Source: Fidelibacterota bacterium
GTDB lineage: Bacteria > Fidelibacterota > Marinisomatia > Marinisomatales > TCS55
Length of the DNA stretch: 8,931 nt
Reading direction: 5' to 3'
NCBI GenBank assembly: GCA_002713385.1
Contig: PAWC01000038.1
Coordinates: 14,825-23,755 of the forward strand
Shown: piece by piece, positions 1-6,399 of the stretch
How the letters are laid out: each line of letters begins with the position of its first letter
How positions within the stretch are numbered: position 1 is the stretch's first letter
The notes under the pieces: generated by a model
Database searches by the model: none
What the model saw: the letters and a program-made list of their open reading frames with translations, nothing else
Told to the model about the DNA's origin: nothing
Translations under genes and position numbers: made by a program

Positions 1-255
1 AAAAATATTTTTGGTGTTGTGAGTTATGCCTGGAGTGGTTTGGGCTCTGCTTTTGGTCCCGCGTTAGTGCTAACATTATGGTGGCAGAAAACCACACGAA
101 ATGGAATCATTGCCGGACTTTTGACAGGATTTTTTACAACAGTCATATGGGCTAACATTGATTTTCTTCAAAATGCAGTTACGGAACGATTAGTAAGTTT
201 TATATTCGCTTTTGTAGCTGTCATTATTATCAGTTTAATGGATAAAAATAAATGA
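1..255 (+). CDS. putP: Sodium/proline symporter (SSS family), C-terminal part, cut by window start
   Basis: The reading frame is open from base 1 and ends at TGA 253-255, giving the last 84 residues of a membrane protein. The segment VSYAWSGLGSAFGP, followed by a Trp-rich helix and the TRNGIIAG stretch, closely matches my recollection of the C-terminal region of E. coli PutP (VSYAWAGFGAAFGP, then TRNGALAG). PutP imports proline with sodium across the inner membrane as a member of the sodium:solute symporter family. Three hydrophobic segments are visible, at about residues 20-30, 34-52 and 63-80, before a short charged tail (DKNK). The GTG at 19 is an internal Val codon and not a start. The stop overlaps the next gene in an ATGA, so the two are probably co-transcribed. 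The family is secure; the proline substrate is inferred from the close motif match and the N-terminus cannot be seen. Confidence 0.88.
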   Translation, partial: KNIFGVVSYAWSGLGSAFGPALVLTLWWQKTTRNGIIAGLLTGFFTTVIWANIDFLQNAVTERLVSFIFAFVAVIIISLMDKNK

Positions 256-1241
256 AAGCACAATCCTTGAAAGACGTGTTCCTAAAGCTGACTCAGGGTG
301 ATTTAAATCAAGTCTATTTCTTGCAGGGTGATGATTATTTCCTGCAGGATTATTTTGTAAAAAAACTGGAAAAATGTGTATTTGAAGATGATGCTGTGCA
401 TCGGGAATTATTAATCCCTGGTGATATAAGCCAGCAGGAGATCATTGATAGATTAAATCAAGCAGATTTATTTAGTAGTAAAAAATTATTTGTTATAATG
501 AATCCGCAACTGATAAAAAACAAACCCCGTGATGAACTGCTGCAGTTTTGTTCGAAGCCCATTCCTAACCATTTCCTTGTCATCATTATGGATGATTTTT
601 ATTCACAATTGAAAATTGCAAAGGTGCTGCAGAAAGAACTGGTACCGATTGATGTACGCAAACCATTTGAAAAAGAACTACGTTCATGGACTAAACGATT
701 TTTTGATGATCAAGGAATCGATGCTCCTCCGAGTGTTGTTCAGGCTGTACTGGAAATGGCAGGGGATTCTGTATACCATATCGCTAATCAAGTAGAAAAA
801 ATTTGTTTAGGCCTTGGTGAAAACGATATATTAACACCTGAAGTTGTTCAAAAATTCAGCGGTTGGAATAGAGAATATCAAAAATGGGAATTCTTGAATG
901 CAGTGGGCCAGAGGGATCTTCCAAAAGCCCTATTAACAGGAAATAATTATATTTCCAGAAATGAAATGATTTCATTACTTCCTAACCTTACAGCGCTTTT
1001 TCAGGAGATGTTGTTTATTCATATGGATAATGGAACTTCTCAACCATTTAGAGGTTATATCCCACTAACCAACGGAGTTAAAAATAAACTTCCTGCACAT
1101 GCGAAAAAGTATACTAAAGAAGAAATCGAGAACAGCCTTGCCCTGTTGGGCGATATTGACAGGAGTATAAAAACAACAAGTGAAAACGATGAATCTCTAC
1201 TCACCCGCTTCCTCTTCAATACCATCATTGAACATGACTGA
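252..1241 (+). CDS. holA: DNA polymerase III subunit delta (clamp loader)
   Basis: This 329-residue protein has the length and layout of bacterial HolA. HolA is the delta subunit of the clamp-loader complex, which opens the beta sliding clamp and loads it on primed DNA. The N-terminal signature VYFLQGDDYFLQDYFVKKL is at residues 21-39, where the family has its LxGxDxFL-type motif. LFSSKKLFVI (73-82) is a conserved core strand region. The collar domain at the C-terminus contains LLGDIDRSIKTTS (298-310), typical of delta proteins. Domain I is about 15-140, domain II about 140-210 and the collar domain about 210-329. The ATG is in the ATGA overlap with the symporter stop, and no Shine-Dalgarno sequence precedes it, so translation is probably coupled. 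At the 3' end its stop overlaps the likely start of the sigma-factor gene. HolA is often poorly conserved, but the assembled motifs make this call firm. Confidence 0.88.
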   Translation: MKAQSLKDVFLKLTQGDLNQVYFLQGDDYFLQDYFVKKLEKCVFEDDAVHRELLIPGDISQQEIIDRLNQADLFSSKKLFVIMNPQLIKNKPRDELLQFCSKPIPNHFLVIIMDDFYSQLKIAKVLQKELVPIDVRKPFEKELRSWTKRFFDDQGIDAPPSVVQAVLEMAGDSVYHIANQVEKICLGLGENDILTPEVVQKFSGWNREYQKWEFLNAVGQRDLPKALLTGNNYISRNEMISLLPNLTALFQEMLFIHMDNGTSQPFRGYIPLTNGVKNKLPAHAKKYTKEEIENSLALLGDIDRSIKTTSENDESLLTRFLFNTIIEHD

Positions 1242-1806
1242 CGAATTTAGTTATTCTGATGAAGAACTCATTGCTCGATTTCAGGATGGCAATGAACAGG
1301 CCTATGTAGAATTGGTAAACCGTTACCGTAATCGTTTAATGACGTTTGTATACCGTTTTGTAAATGACATGGAAAAAGCGGAAGATATTGTACAAGACAC
1401 ACTTATGAAACTCTATACTCACGGTCATTATTACCGCAATATTGCCAAATTTTCTACATGGATATACACGATCGCAGGTAACTTTGCCAAAACTGAATTG
1501 CGCAGAAAAAAACGTCACAAAGTGACGAACTTGAGCCAAATGGGTTTTGATGATCGTGAGTATCAACTTCCCTCGGTGGAACCCGAAACGGGTGAAACAG
1601 CCCAAGGACACTTTGCTGAAAAGAAAATTCAGATGGCAATTCAGGAATTACCACTCCATTTCAGGACAGTCGTAATACTTCGGGATATTCAGGAACTTTC
1701 TTATGAAGAGATTAGTAAAATCGTCGACGTTCCACTGGGAACTGTAAAATCGAGAATAAATCGTGCAAGACTACAATTGCAACAATCACTTAAAGAATTT
1801 AAATAA
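1234..1806 (+). CDS. ECF-type RNA polymerase sigma factor (sigma-70 family, RpoE-like)
   Basis: This 190-residue protein has the two-domain form of an extracytoplasmic-function sigma factor, which directs RNA polymerase to a small stress or envelope regulon. Region 2 is at about 24-93. It has the DIVQDTLMKLY helix (51-61) that contacts the core enzyme, then FSTWIYTIAGN (73-83), the promoter-melting and -10 recognition segment. A variable linker follows (95-130). Region 4 (131-185) carries the helix-turn-helix LSYEEISKIVDVPLGTVKSRINRARL that reads the -35 element. I chose ATG 1234 because it starts just before the conserved LIARFQDGNEQAY helix and gives the usual ECF length. An upstream GTG (1180) and ATG (1189) in the same frame would add 18 or 15 residues lying inside holA. 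ATG 1234 overlaps the holA stop by 8 bases. The next gene encodes the likely anti-sigma factor. The ECF family is certain; the target regulon is unknown. Confidence 0.93.
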   Translation: MTDEFSYSDEELIARFQDGNEQAYVELVNRYRNRLMTFVYRFVNDMEKAEDIVQDTLMKLYTHGHYYRNIAKFSTWIYTIAGNFAKTELRRKKRHKVTNLSQMGFDDREYQLPSVEPETGETAQGHFAEKKIQMAIQELPLHFRTVVILRDIQELSYEEISKIVDVPLGTVKSRINRARLQLQQSLKEFK

Positions 1807-1810
1807 ACAA

Positions 1811-1815
1811 AAGGA
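1811..1815 (+). promoter_or_regulatory. Shine-Dalgarno site of the anti-sigma gene
   Basis: AAGGA lies 11 bases before ATG 1827, in the 20-base gap after the sigma-factor stop. It is one of the few clear ribosome binding sites in this window and supports the chosen start. The spacing is a little longer than usual. Confidence 0.6.
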
Positions 1816-1826
1816 CAAACATATAA

Positions 1827-2378
1827 ATGGACCGTTATCAGTTTGAGGATTTAATATCCGACTATATAGAAAATAACCTCTCAATGAGCCAGCGTAAGCA
1901 AGTCGAAGCTTATCTGGAAGAAAACCCAGAAGCCAAACATCAGATCAAATCTGTTAAGCAAGCCATGGCTTCCATGAAATCAATGCCTGGAATTTCAACA
2001 TCAGCTGAATTCATGAATAATCTTAACAGGCGTATTACCTCAGAAAAAGAAGCAAAATCTGTTGTTAAATCAACACGCTCATTCGCTGGATATACACCGT
2101 TAATGGCCAGTCTATCAGCGGTTGTCGTTATTGCTGTAGTGATGTTAGGATTAGAATTCATGCCTGAAAGCAGTAATCAAGCGACTTTTACACCGGCAAT
2201 GACTGAACAACAGATAAATGATTTACCGGTTCTACCTCCTAAACCGGTTCTACCTCTTAAGACGAATGATAGCATGCTTGCTGAAAGTGAAGAAGATTCC
2301 ACTAACTATGATGAAGATACTCCGGTAAAGCGCAATTTTGATGATAAAATTCAACTAGTTGGAGACAAACGCCCTTAA
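1827..2378 (+). CDS. Probable anti-sigma factor, single-pass membrane protein without zinc ligands
   Basis: This 183-residue protein follows the ECF sigma gene after 20 bases and has anti-sigma architecture. A cytoplasmic helical N-terminus (1-53) begins with FEDLISDYIENNLSMSQRKQVEAYLEENPEAKHQ, which resembles the zf-HC2/anti-sigma domain start. A hydrophobic segment lies at about 91-110 (LMASLSAVVVIAVVMLGLEF). An acidic, Pro-rich extracytoplasmic tail makes up 112-183. The protein contains no cysteine. Where zinc anti-sigma factors have HxxxCxxC, I read His38, Ser42 and Gln45, so the zinc site appears lost while the fold start is kept. RseA is a known zinc-free precedent. By family logic it would hold the sigma factor at the membrane until proteolysis or a signal frees it. 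The N-terminal match is weak, so the role rests mainly on position and topology. It could alternatively be an unrelated membrane partner of the sigma factor. Confidence 0.72.
   Translation: MDRYQFEDLISDYIENNLSMSQRKQVEAYLEENPEAKHQIKSVKQAMASMKSMPGISTSAEFMNNLNRRITSEKEAKSVVKSTRSFAGYTPLMASLSAVVVIAVVMLGLEFMPESSNQATFTPAMTEQQINDLPVLPPKPVLPLKTNDSMLAESEEDSTNYDEDTPVKRNFDDKIQLVGDKRP
2225..2260 (+). repeat. Two-copy 18-bp tandem repeat inside the anti-sigma gene
   Basis: Two adjacent 18-base units, 2225-2242 and 2243-2260, differ at one base (ACCGGTTCTACCTC followed by CTAA or TTAA). They encode the Pro-rich doublet PVLPPK/PVLPLK in the extracytoplasmic tail. The length is a multiple of three, so gain or loss of a unit keeps the frame. 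It looks like a recent in-frame duplication. Confidence 0.85.
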
Positions 2379-2409
2379 CGGATTTTCCTAACTTAAAGAC
2401 CTTCCAGAT

Positions 2410-2452
2410 ATCCTCGCTGAAGATGTACTTTCTTTCAGCGAGGATTTTATTT
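2410..2452 (+). terminator. Intrinsic terminator-like hairpin after the anti-sigma gene
   Basis: ATCCTCGCTGAA (2410-2421) and TTCAGCGAGGAT (2434-2445) form a perfect 12-bp stem around a 12-base loop. The run TTTTATTT (2445-2452) follows. This is the form of a Rho-independent terminator, and it lies 31 bases after the anti-sigma stop. It is also unusually close to the next gene: ATG 2457 is 11 bases beyond the stem. The 3' arm contains GAGGA (2440-2444), the only Shine-Dalgarno-like sequence before that ATG, so the same stem could hide the ribosome binding site of read-through RNA. The stem is directly visible; both functions are inferred. Confidence 0.75.
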
Positions 2453-2456
2453 ACAG

Positions 2457-4187
2457 ATGAACGTAAACAGATTAATTACAGCAGCCATATTGGCCTTAGT
2501 GTGCTTCTTACTTTTTGTTTATCCCGATCCCCAAGGTGATTTATACACAATCTTGCGTTATATTGCCTTCGGATTGCTGATTGTTATCTTATATCAATTT
2601 ACGACTTCTGATCCAGATATATATGAACCGGAAGTAAAACCCAGTGTAGAACAAAAAACATCTGTCAGTCCTGGGTTAATTATCCGCGAAGAAATACATG
2701 ATCAATACGAACAGCTGTTAAAGATGGTTTTTAATATGGTCATAGCTATAAATGAGAATTATAAAGCTGCTTTCTTTATGTTAGATGGTTCTGGAAACCA
2801 TTTGACTATTCAATCCTCTACAAAAGATGTTTTTAAAGAATTGATACCTACTGAAAATGAAGTAATACAAACCATTTTTTTTCAACAAGAAGCAGTCCTT
2901 TTTCAGCAAACGGATGTAGGAGGTAATTGGGTGGATCTATTTGTTGAAAAATCTTGGCGAGGTAGTGAATGTGTGCTAGGGGCAAGGGTATTGTATAAAA
3001 ATGCTCCTGTAGGTTGTATTTTGGTGCAGGCCGATCATTTTTCTACTATTCAAGAACGGGATCGGAATTTGCTGACCAGTTTAGGTAGTTTTGTGTCTTT
3101 AAGTATGGTTAAACTGGATAATATTGAAAAATTATCTTTGGATAATTTTTTCCATTATCAGATCGCCAATCTATTGAACTCCATGGATATACAATCTGAA
3201 GTCCGCGGGCTTTATAAAAAAGTTCGTGATCTGTGTCGGTCATTTTTTAATTATGATAAATTGACGATCTCCGAAATTCAAACAGATGGTGAACACTATA
3301 AAGTTGTCCTGGAAGACGGGTATAGTGGAGATGTTGACCCTGAAAAATTATATTCAATTTCTAAAAGTATTCACGGCCGCGGATTCCGTTCAGATGAAAC
3401 TATGGAATCCAGTGACAGCACCGCAGATTATTATGAAACAGGCCGATTCGAAGAAGGCGATTTAGAAGAACATAAATTCAATTCTATTTTGGCTGTGCCT
3501 GTTTTAATCAATGACAATGTCAAATACTGTATTGCTATAGAAAAACAGCAATCCTATAATTTCATAGTTTCTGATAGAAATTTGTTAGAGTTACTGGCCT
3601 TGACATTCGGTTCAATGGTATCTTGGCAGCAGCAATATTGGAAAATGCATGAAAATGCCATGCATGACGGCTTGACGGGATTACTAAACCACAAGGCATT
3701 CATGGACAGATTTAATGAAGAAATAAGCCGAGCAAAACGTCATCAGCACAGCATTGTCTTATCTATTTTGGATTTGGATAGTTTTAAACTTATCAATGAT
3801 ACATACGGACATTTATACGGTGATTATGTTATTCGGGAAGTAGCGAATATTATCAAAGAAAGGGTCAGGAATATTGATATCGTTGGACGTTATGGTGGTG
3901 AGGAATACTCAATTTTACTCATTAATACTGACATCGATAAAATTATTCCAGTGGCACAAAGAATCATTGATGCAATTGCAAATTTTTCTTTTAGTATGAA
4001 AAATGTTGATGTCCGTATAACCACAAGCTGTGGATTAGCTGAATATCCAAAAGACACAGATCAAGTCAACGAATTGATAATCAAAGCCGATGCAGCAATG
4101 TATAAAGCCAAAAGTAAAGGAGGAAATTTGGTTTCTAAATACTCTGTTATAGGTTCAAGAACAAATGGGATGGAAACCACTACTTAA
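2457..4187 (+). CDS. Membrane-anchored GAF-GAF-GGDEF diguanylate cyclase
   Basis: The 576-residue product has two N-terminal membrane helices (about 5-22 and 31-48). A first, diverged GAF-like domain follows at about 78-220, with a typical GAF end (GARVLYKNAPVGCILV, then ERDRNLLTSLGSFVSLSM). A second lies at about 235-395 (FNSILAVPVLINDNVKYCIAIE). A full GGDEF domain occupies about 400-563. The domain has DGLTGLLN (404-411), metal-ligand Asp439 in LDLDSFKLINDTYGH, and the catalytic GGEEY at 480-484, a Tyr-ending variant that keeps the key Gly-Gly-Glu-Glu. RNID (471-474) lies five residues upstream, exactly where the inhibitory c-di-GMP site (RxxD) belongs. It is therefore predicted to be an active, product-inhibited enzyme making c-di-GMP from two GTP at the inner membrane. 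No EAL or HD-GYP domain is present. ATG 2457 keeps the first membrane helix. The GAF ligand is unknown. Confidence 0.92.
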   Translation: MNVNRLITAAILALVCFLLFVYPDPQGDLYTILRYIAFGLLIVILYQFTTSDPDIYEPEVKPSVEQKTSVSPGLIIREEIHDQYEQLLKMVFNMVIAINENYKAAFFMLDGSGNHLTIQSSTKDVFKELIPTENEVIQTIFFQQEAVLFQQTDVGGNWVDLFVEKSWRGSECVLGARVLYKNAPVGCILVQADHFSTIQERDRNLLTSLGSFVSLSMVKLDNIEKLSLDNFFHYQIANLLNSMDIQSEVRGLYKKVRDLCRSFFNYDKLTISEIQTDGEHYKVVLEDGYSGDVDPEKLYSISKSIHGRGFRSDETMESSDSTADYYETGRFEEGDLEEHKFNSILAVPVLINDNVKYCIAIEKQQSYNFIVSDRNLLELLALTFGSMVSWQQQYWKMHENAMHDGLTGLLNHKAFMDRFNEEISRAKRHQHSIVLSILDLDSFKLINDTYGHLYGDYVIREVANIIKERVRNIDIVGRYGGEEYSILLINTDIDKIIPVAQRIIDAIANFSFSMKNVDVRITTSCGLAEYPKDTDQVNELIIKADAAMYKAKSKGGNLVSKYSVIGSRTNGMETTT

Positions 4188-4202
4188 TGGTATTTAATAA
4201 CC

Positions 4203-5801
4203 ATGCTTATAGATAAATATAAATTTTACTCCCTATTCGCAATATTCATGATTACAGGTTGCTCTCAACTGCCTGTACCTGCTGCTGAACAATCTGTGAC
4301 GGAAACGGTTGAAAGTAAACAAGAGCCCAACCCGGAAGCTTTAAAGCATTTTATGGATGCACAATTGTACATAAGTCAAAACAATTTCCCCATGGCGATT
4401 ATTGAACTGCAAGATGCACTGCGGTTGGATCCCACAGAAGGCTCTATCCATGTTTCGTTAGCTGAATCGTTTTGGAACCTTGGCAAAGTAGAGAGGGCAG
4501 AAACTCATTTGAAATCTGCCTTATCTTTGAATGATAATGATGTCGATGCAAGAAAAATGCTTGCTGACCAATATATCATTCGCCATCAATATGATAAAGC
4601 TGATGAACAATTTAATGTACTCCACTCAATAGAACCTGACAAGCCAGAACATGTTATTGCTCAAGCTGAATTAGCGGCTGCCCGCCTGCAATGGGACAAA
4701 GCAATTAAACTCTATCGTGAAGCCTATGATCTCGATAAAGCAATGATTTATGCGTTGGAAAAAGCAGCTGAAATATCATTGCGTTCAAACAAATTACAGA
4801 CTGCCTGGGAAATATATGCACAATTGGTAAAAATTGATGGCCGTAATGTTGAATATTTATCAGCCTATGCTGATTTGATCATAATGGAAGAACGCTATGA
4901 TGAAGCCACTGAAATCATCAATAAGATCATGGATGTTGAAGGGCATAGCAAAGACAGGTTGTTCCAATCAGGTATAATTTTTTATCAGAAGAATCAAATT
5001 CCACAAGCATTGGATTTTTTCAAAAAAGCCTATGAATTTGATAAACAGGACGCGAATGTTTTGCATTTCATCGCCACCGTGTTTCTTGAACTAGATCAAC
5101 CTGATTCGAGCAAAGTGTATGCTGCTAAACAGTTACAATTGGATCCAAAAGACCATCGCGGCTATATAAACAGTGCTTTGGCAGAAATGAATAAGAATCA
5201 GTTCCTGGAAGCAGTTGAAATATTATTACCTGTAGTTGAAACGTATAATCAAGAATATGCAATTCAATATCTTTTGGGCAATGCCTATTATCAGGAAAAA
5301 AAGTATGAAGAAGCGCTGGTGTACTTGAATCGTGCTTTAAAAATTTCACCGAAATCAAGAAATGTTTTGCATGTTCTAGCTATTATAAACGATTCGATGC
5401 AGTTATGGTCTGCATCAGATTCAATATATGAAAAGCTAATAAGCAGTGATAGTATGGATGTACAAGCATATAATAATTATGCTTACAGCCTTGTCGAGAG
5501 GAATGAACGATTAGACTTTGCCCTGCAAATTTCTACGAAAGCAATTTCACTTGTTCCAAAAAATGCAGCTTATTTAGATACCTACGGCTGGATTTTATTT
5601 AAACTGGGAAAACATGATGAAGCCTTGACTTATATTCAACATTCCATCGAATTAGAAGACACAAACGTTGTAGTACTTGAACATTTAGGGGATGTTTTGA
5701 TGCGTGTGAATCGTAAAACAGATGCTATAGAATTTTATCGCAAGGCATACGAATTTGACAACACTAATGAAACACTCAAGAATAAAGCATTTCCAGAATA
5801 A
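4203..5801 (+). CDS. TPR-repeat lipoprotein, partner of the LolB-like gene
   Basis: This 532-residue protein opens with a short signal peptide (basic start, hydrophobic 8-17) ending in the lipobox ITGC at 17-20, so Cys20 should be lipidated. Ser21-Gln22 follow, with no Asp at +2, which favours outer-membrane sorting. The rest is almost entirely tetratricopeptide repeats from about 45 to 520. Clear units include AIIELQDALRLDP (65-77), ALDFFKKAYEFD (269-280), EEALVYLNRALKISP (369-383) and DEALTYIQHSIELED (472-486). The last third (AYNNYAYSLVERNERLDFAL, then AAYLDTYGWILFKLGKHDEAL) matches a TPR type I recall from proteins encoded beside lolB in Pseudomonas. TPR arrays bind other proteins, so a scaffold role in envelope assembly is likely. 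No Shine-Dalgarno sequence precedes the ATG, 15 bases after the cyclase stop. The 3' end overlaps the next gene by 35 bases. Confidence 0.85.
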   Translation: MLIDKYKFYSLFAIFMITGCSQLPVPAAEQSVTETVESKQEPNPEALKHFMDAQLYISQNNFPMAIIELQDALRLDPTEGSIHVSLAESFWNLGKVERAETHLKSALSLNDNDVDARKMLADQYIIRHQYDKADEQFNVLHSIEPDKPEHVIAQAELAAARLQWDKAIKLYREAYDLDKAMIYALEKAAEISLRSNKLQTAWEIYAQLVKIDGRNVEYLSAYADLIIMEERYDEATEIINKIMDVEGHSKDRLFQSGIIFYQKNQIPQALDFFKKAYEFDKQDANVLHFIATVFLELDQPDSSKVYAAKQLQLDPKDHRGYINSALAEMNKNQFLEAVEILLPVVETYNQEYAIQYLLGNAYYQEKKYEEALVYLNRALKISPKSRNVLHVLAIINDSMQLWSASDSIYEKLISSDSMDVQAYNNYAYSLVERNERLDFALQISTKAISLVPKNAAYLDTYGWILFKLGKHDEALTYIQHSIELEDTNVVVLEHLGDVLMRVNRKTDAIEFYRKAYEFDNTNETLKNKAFPE

Positions 5802-6399
5802 ATTTATTTACTGCGGATTTATTTTGATGTTTATGCTGAACAATTGTGCGTCATCAAAACAACAATATTTACCAAAAATTGATGTTGGACAATGGATAGA
5901 AAAATACAATGTTTGCAGAGGTAAAGGAAAATTGGTATCTACTGGACCGGTGAGTGGCAGATTATCTTTCAGTTATACCTGTGCTGGGGAGGATGTGTTT
6001 ATCCATTTCAAAGATATGCTAGGCAGAAAAACCATGATGATGGTCGTGCGGCCAAATTCTGTTGAAGCCTGGGATATGATGCATAATATTCGATTTTCCA
6101 CTGAAAGCATTTATTTACGTTTTCCTTTTTTTGAAGTGATTAAACCAAAGGATCTTGTATCCATCTTTTGGGGCATCGAGCCTGAAGATTTACACAAGAC
6201 TCAAACAAATAAACCCATAACTGAATCTTCAATTGATATTAGATTTTCAAGCGATGGGCTGGGCTTGCAGACTGTCTATCTAATAATGGATAATGAAAAA
6301 CAATCGATAAAAATGACGTTTAATGAAAGAGAATTTGGCAGTGCTTATCCCCATTTGATAAAACAAATACCTGAATCGACCCCACACGCACAATCATGA
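5767..6399 (+). CDS. LolB-like outer-membrane lipoprotein
   Basis: The 210-residue product has a basic, hydrophobic leader (1-24) and a candidate lipobox LNNC with Cys27. Asn at -1 is unusual, so lipidation is likely rather than certain. The mature part resembles the LolB/LolA beta-barrel fold. It has RGKGKLVSTGPVSGRLSFSYT (about 44-64), a strand with DMLGRKTMMMVV (about 76-87) and a PKDLVSIFWGIEP segment like the LolB L..WilG region. It ends with IDIRFSSDGLGLQTVYLIM and IKMTF strands. LolB accepts lipoproteins from LolA and inserts them into the outer membrane; Bacteroidota DUF4292-type lipoproteins are related alternatives. I chose ATG 5767; an in-frame TTG at 5755 would add only four residues. 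It overlaps the TPR gene by 35 bases, and its stop forms an ATGA with the next start. The TPR-lolB pairing supports the call, but sequence similarity alone is modest. Confidence 0.68.
   Translation: MKHSRIKHFQNKFIYCGFILMFMLNNCASSKQQYLPKIDVGQWIEKYNVCRGKGKLVSTGPVSGRLSFSYTCAGEDVFIHFKDMLGRKTMMMVVRPNSVEAWDMMHNIRFSTESIYLRFPFFEVIKPKDLVSIFWGIEPEDLHKTQTNKPITESSIDIRFSSDGLGLQTVYLIMDNEKQSIKMTFNEREFGSAYPHLIKQIPESTPHAQS

Noticed and set aside
1180..1233. Longer sigma-factor start at GTG 1180 or ATG 1189
   Set aside because: The extra residues lie within holA coding sequence, do not look like ECF sequence, and the candidate AGGAG is too far from GTG. ATG 1234 gives the normal family length. The longer form is kept as a possibility in the findings.
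1513..1527. Palindrome CGTCAC-AAA-GTGACG as an operator
   Set aside because: It lies in the middle of the sigma-factor coding region, in the Lys/Arg-rich linker codons, and is not near a start or promoter. A 6-bp arm can occur by chance.
1336..1654. Reverse-strand open frames opposite the sigma-factor gene
   Set aside because: They lie wholly opposite a firmly identified gene and their translations show no recognisable domain. The same holds for the other minus-strand frames at 1940-2161, 5125-5358, 7042-7248, 7526-7720 and 8164-8379.
2379..2456. Sigma-70 or ECF promoter for the cyclase gene in the 78-base gap
   Set aside because: I could not find a convincing -35/-10 pair or a GGAAC-type ECF element; the hairpin occupies most of the gap.
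5755..5766. TTG start for the LolB-like gene
   Set aside because: It adds only four residues before ATG 5767, has no ribosome binding site, and the ATG gives a better signal peptide with a basic start.
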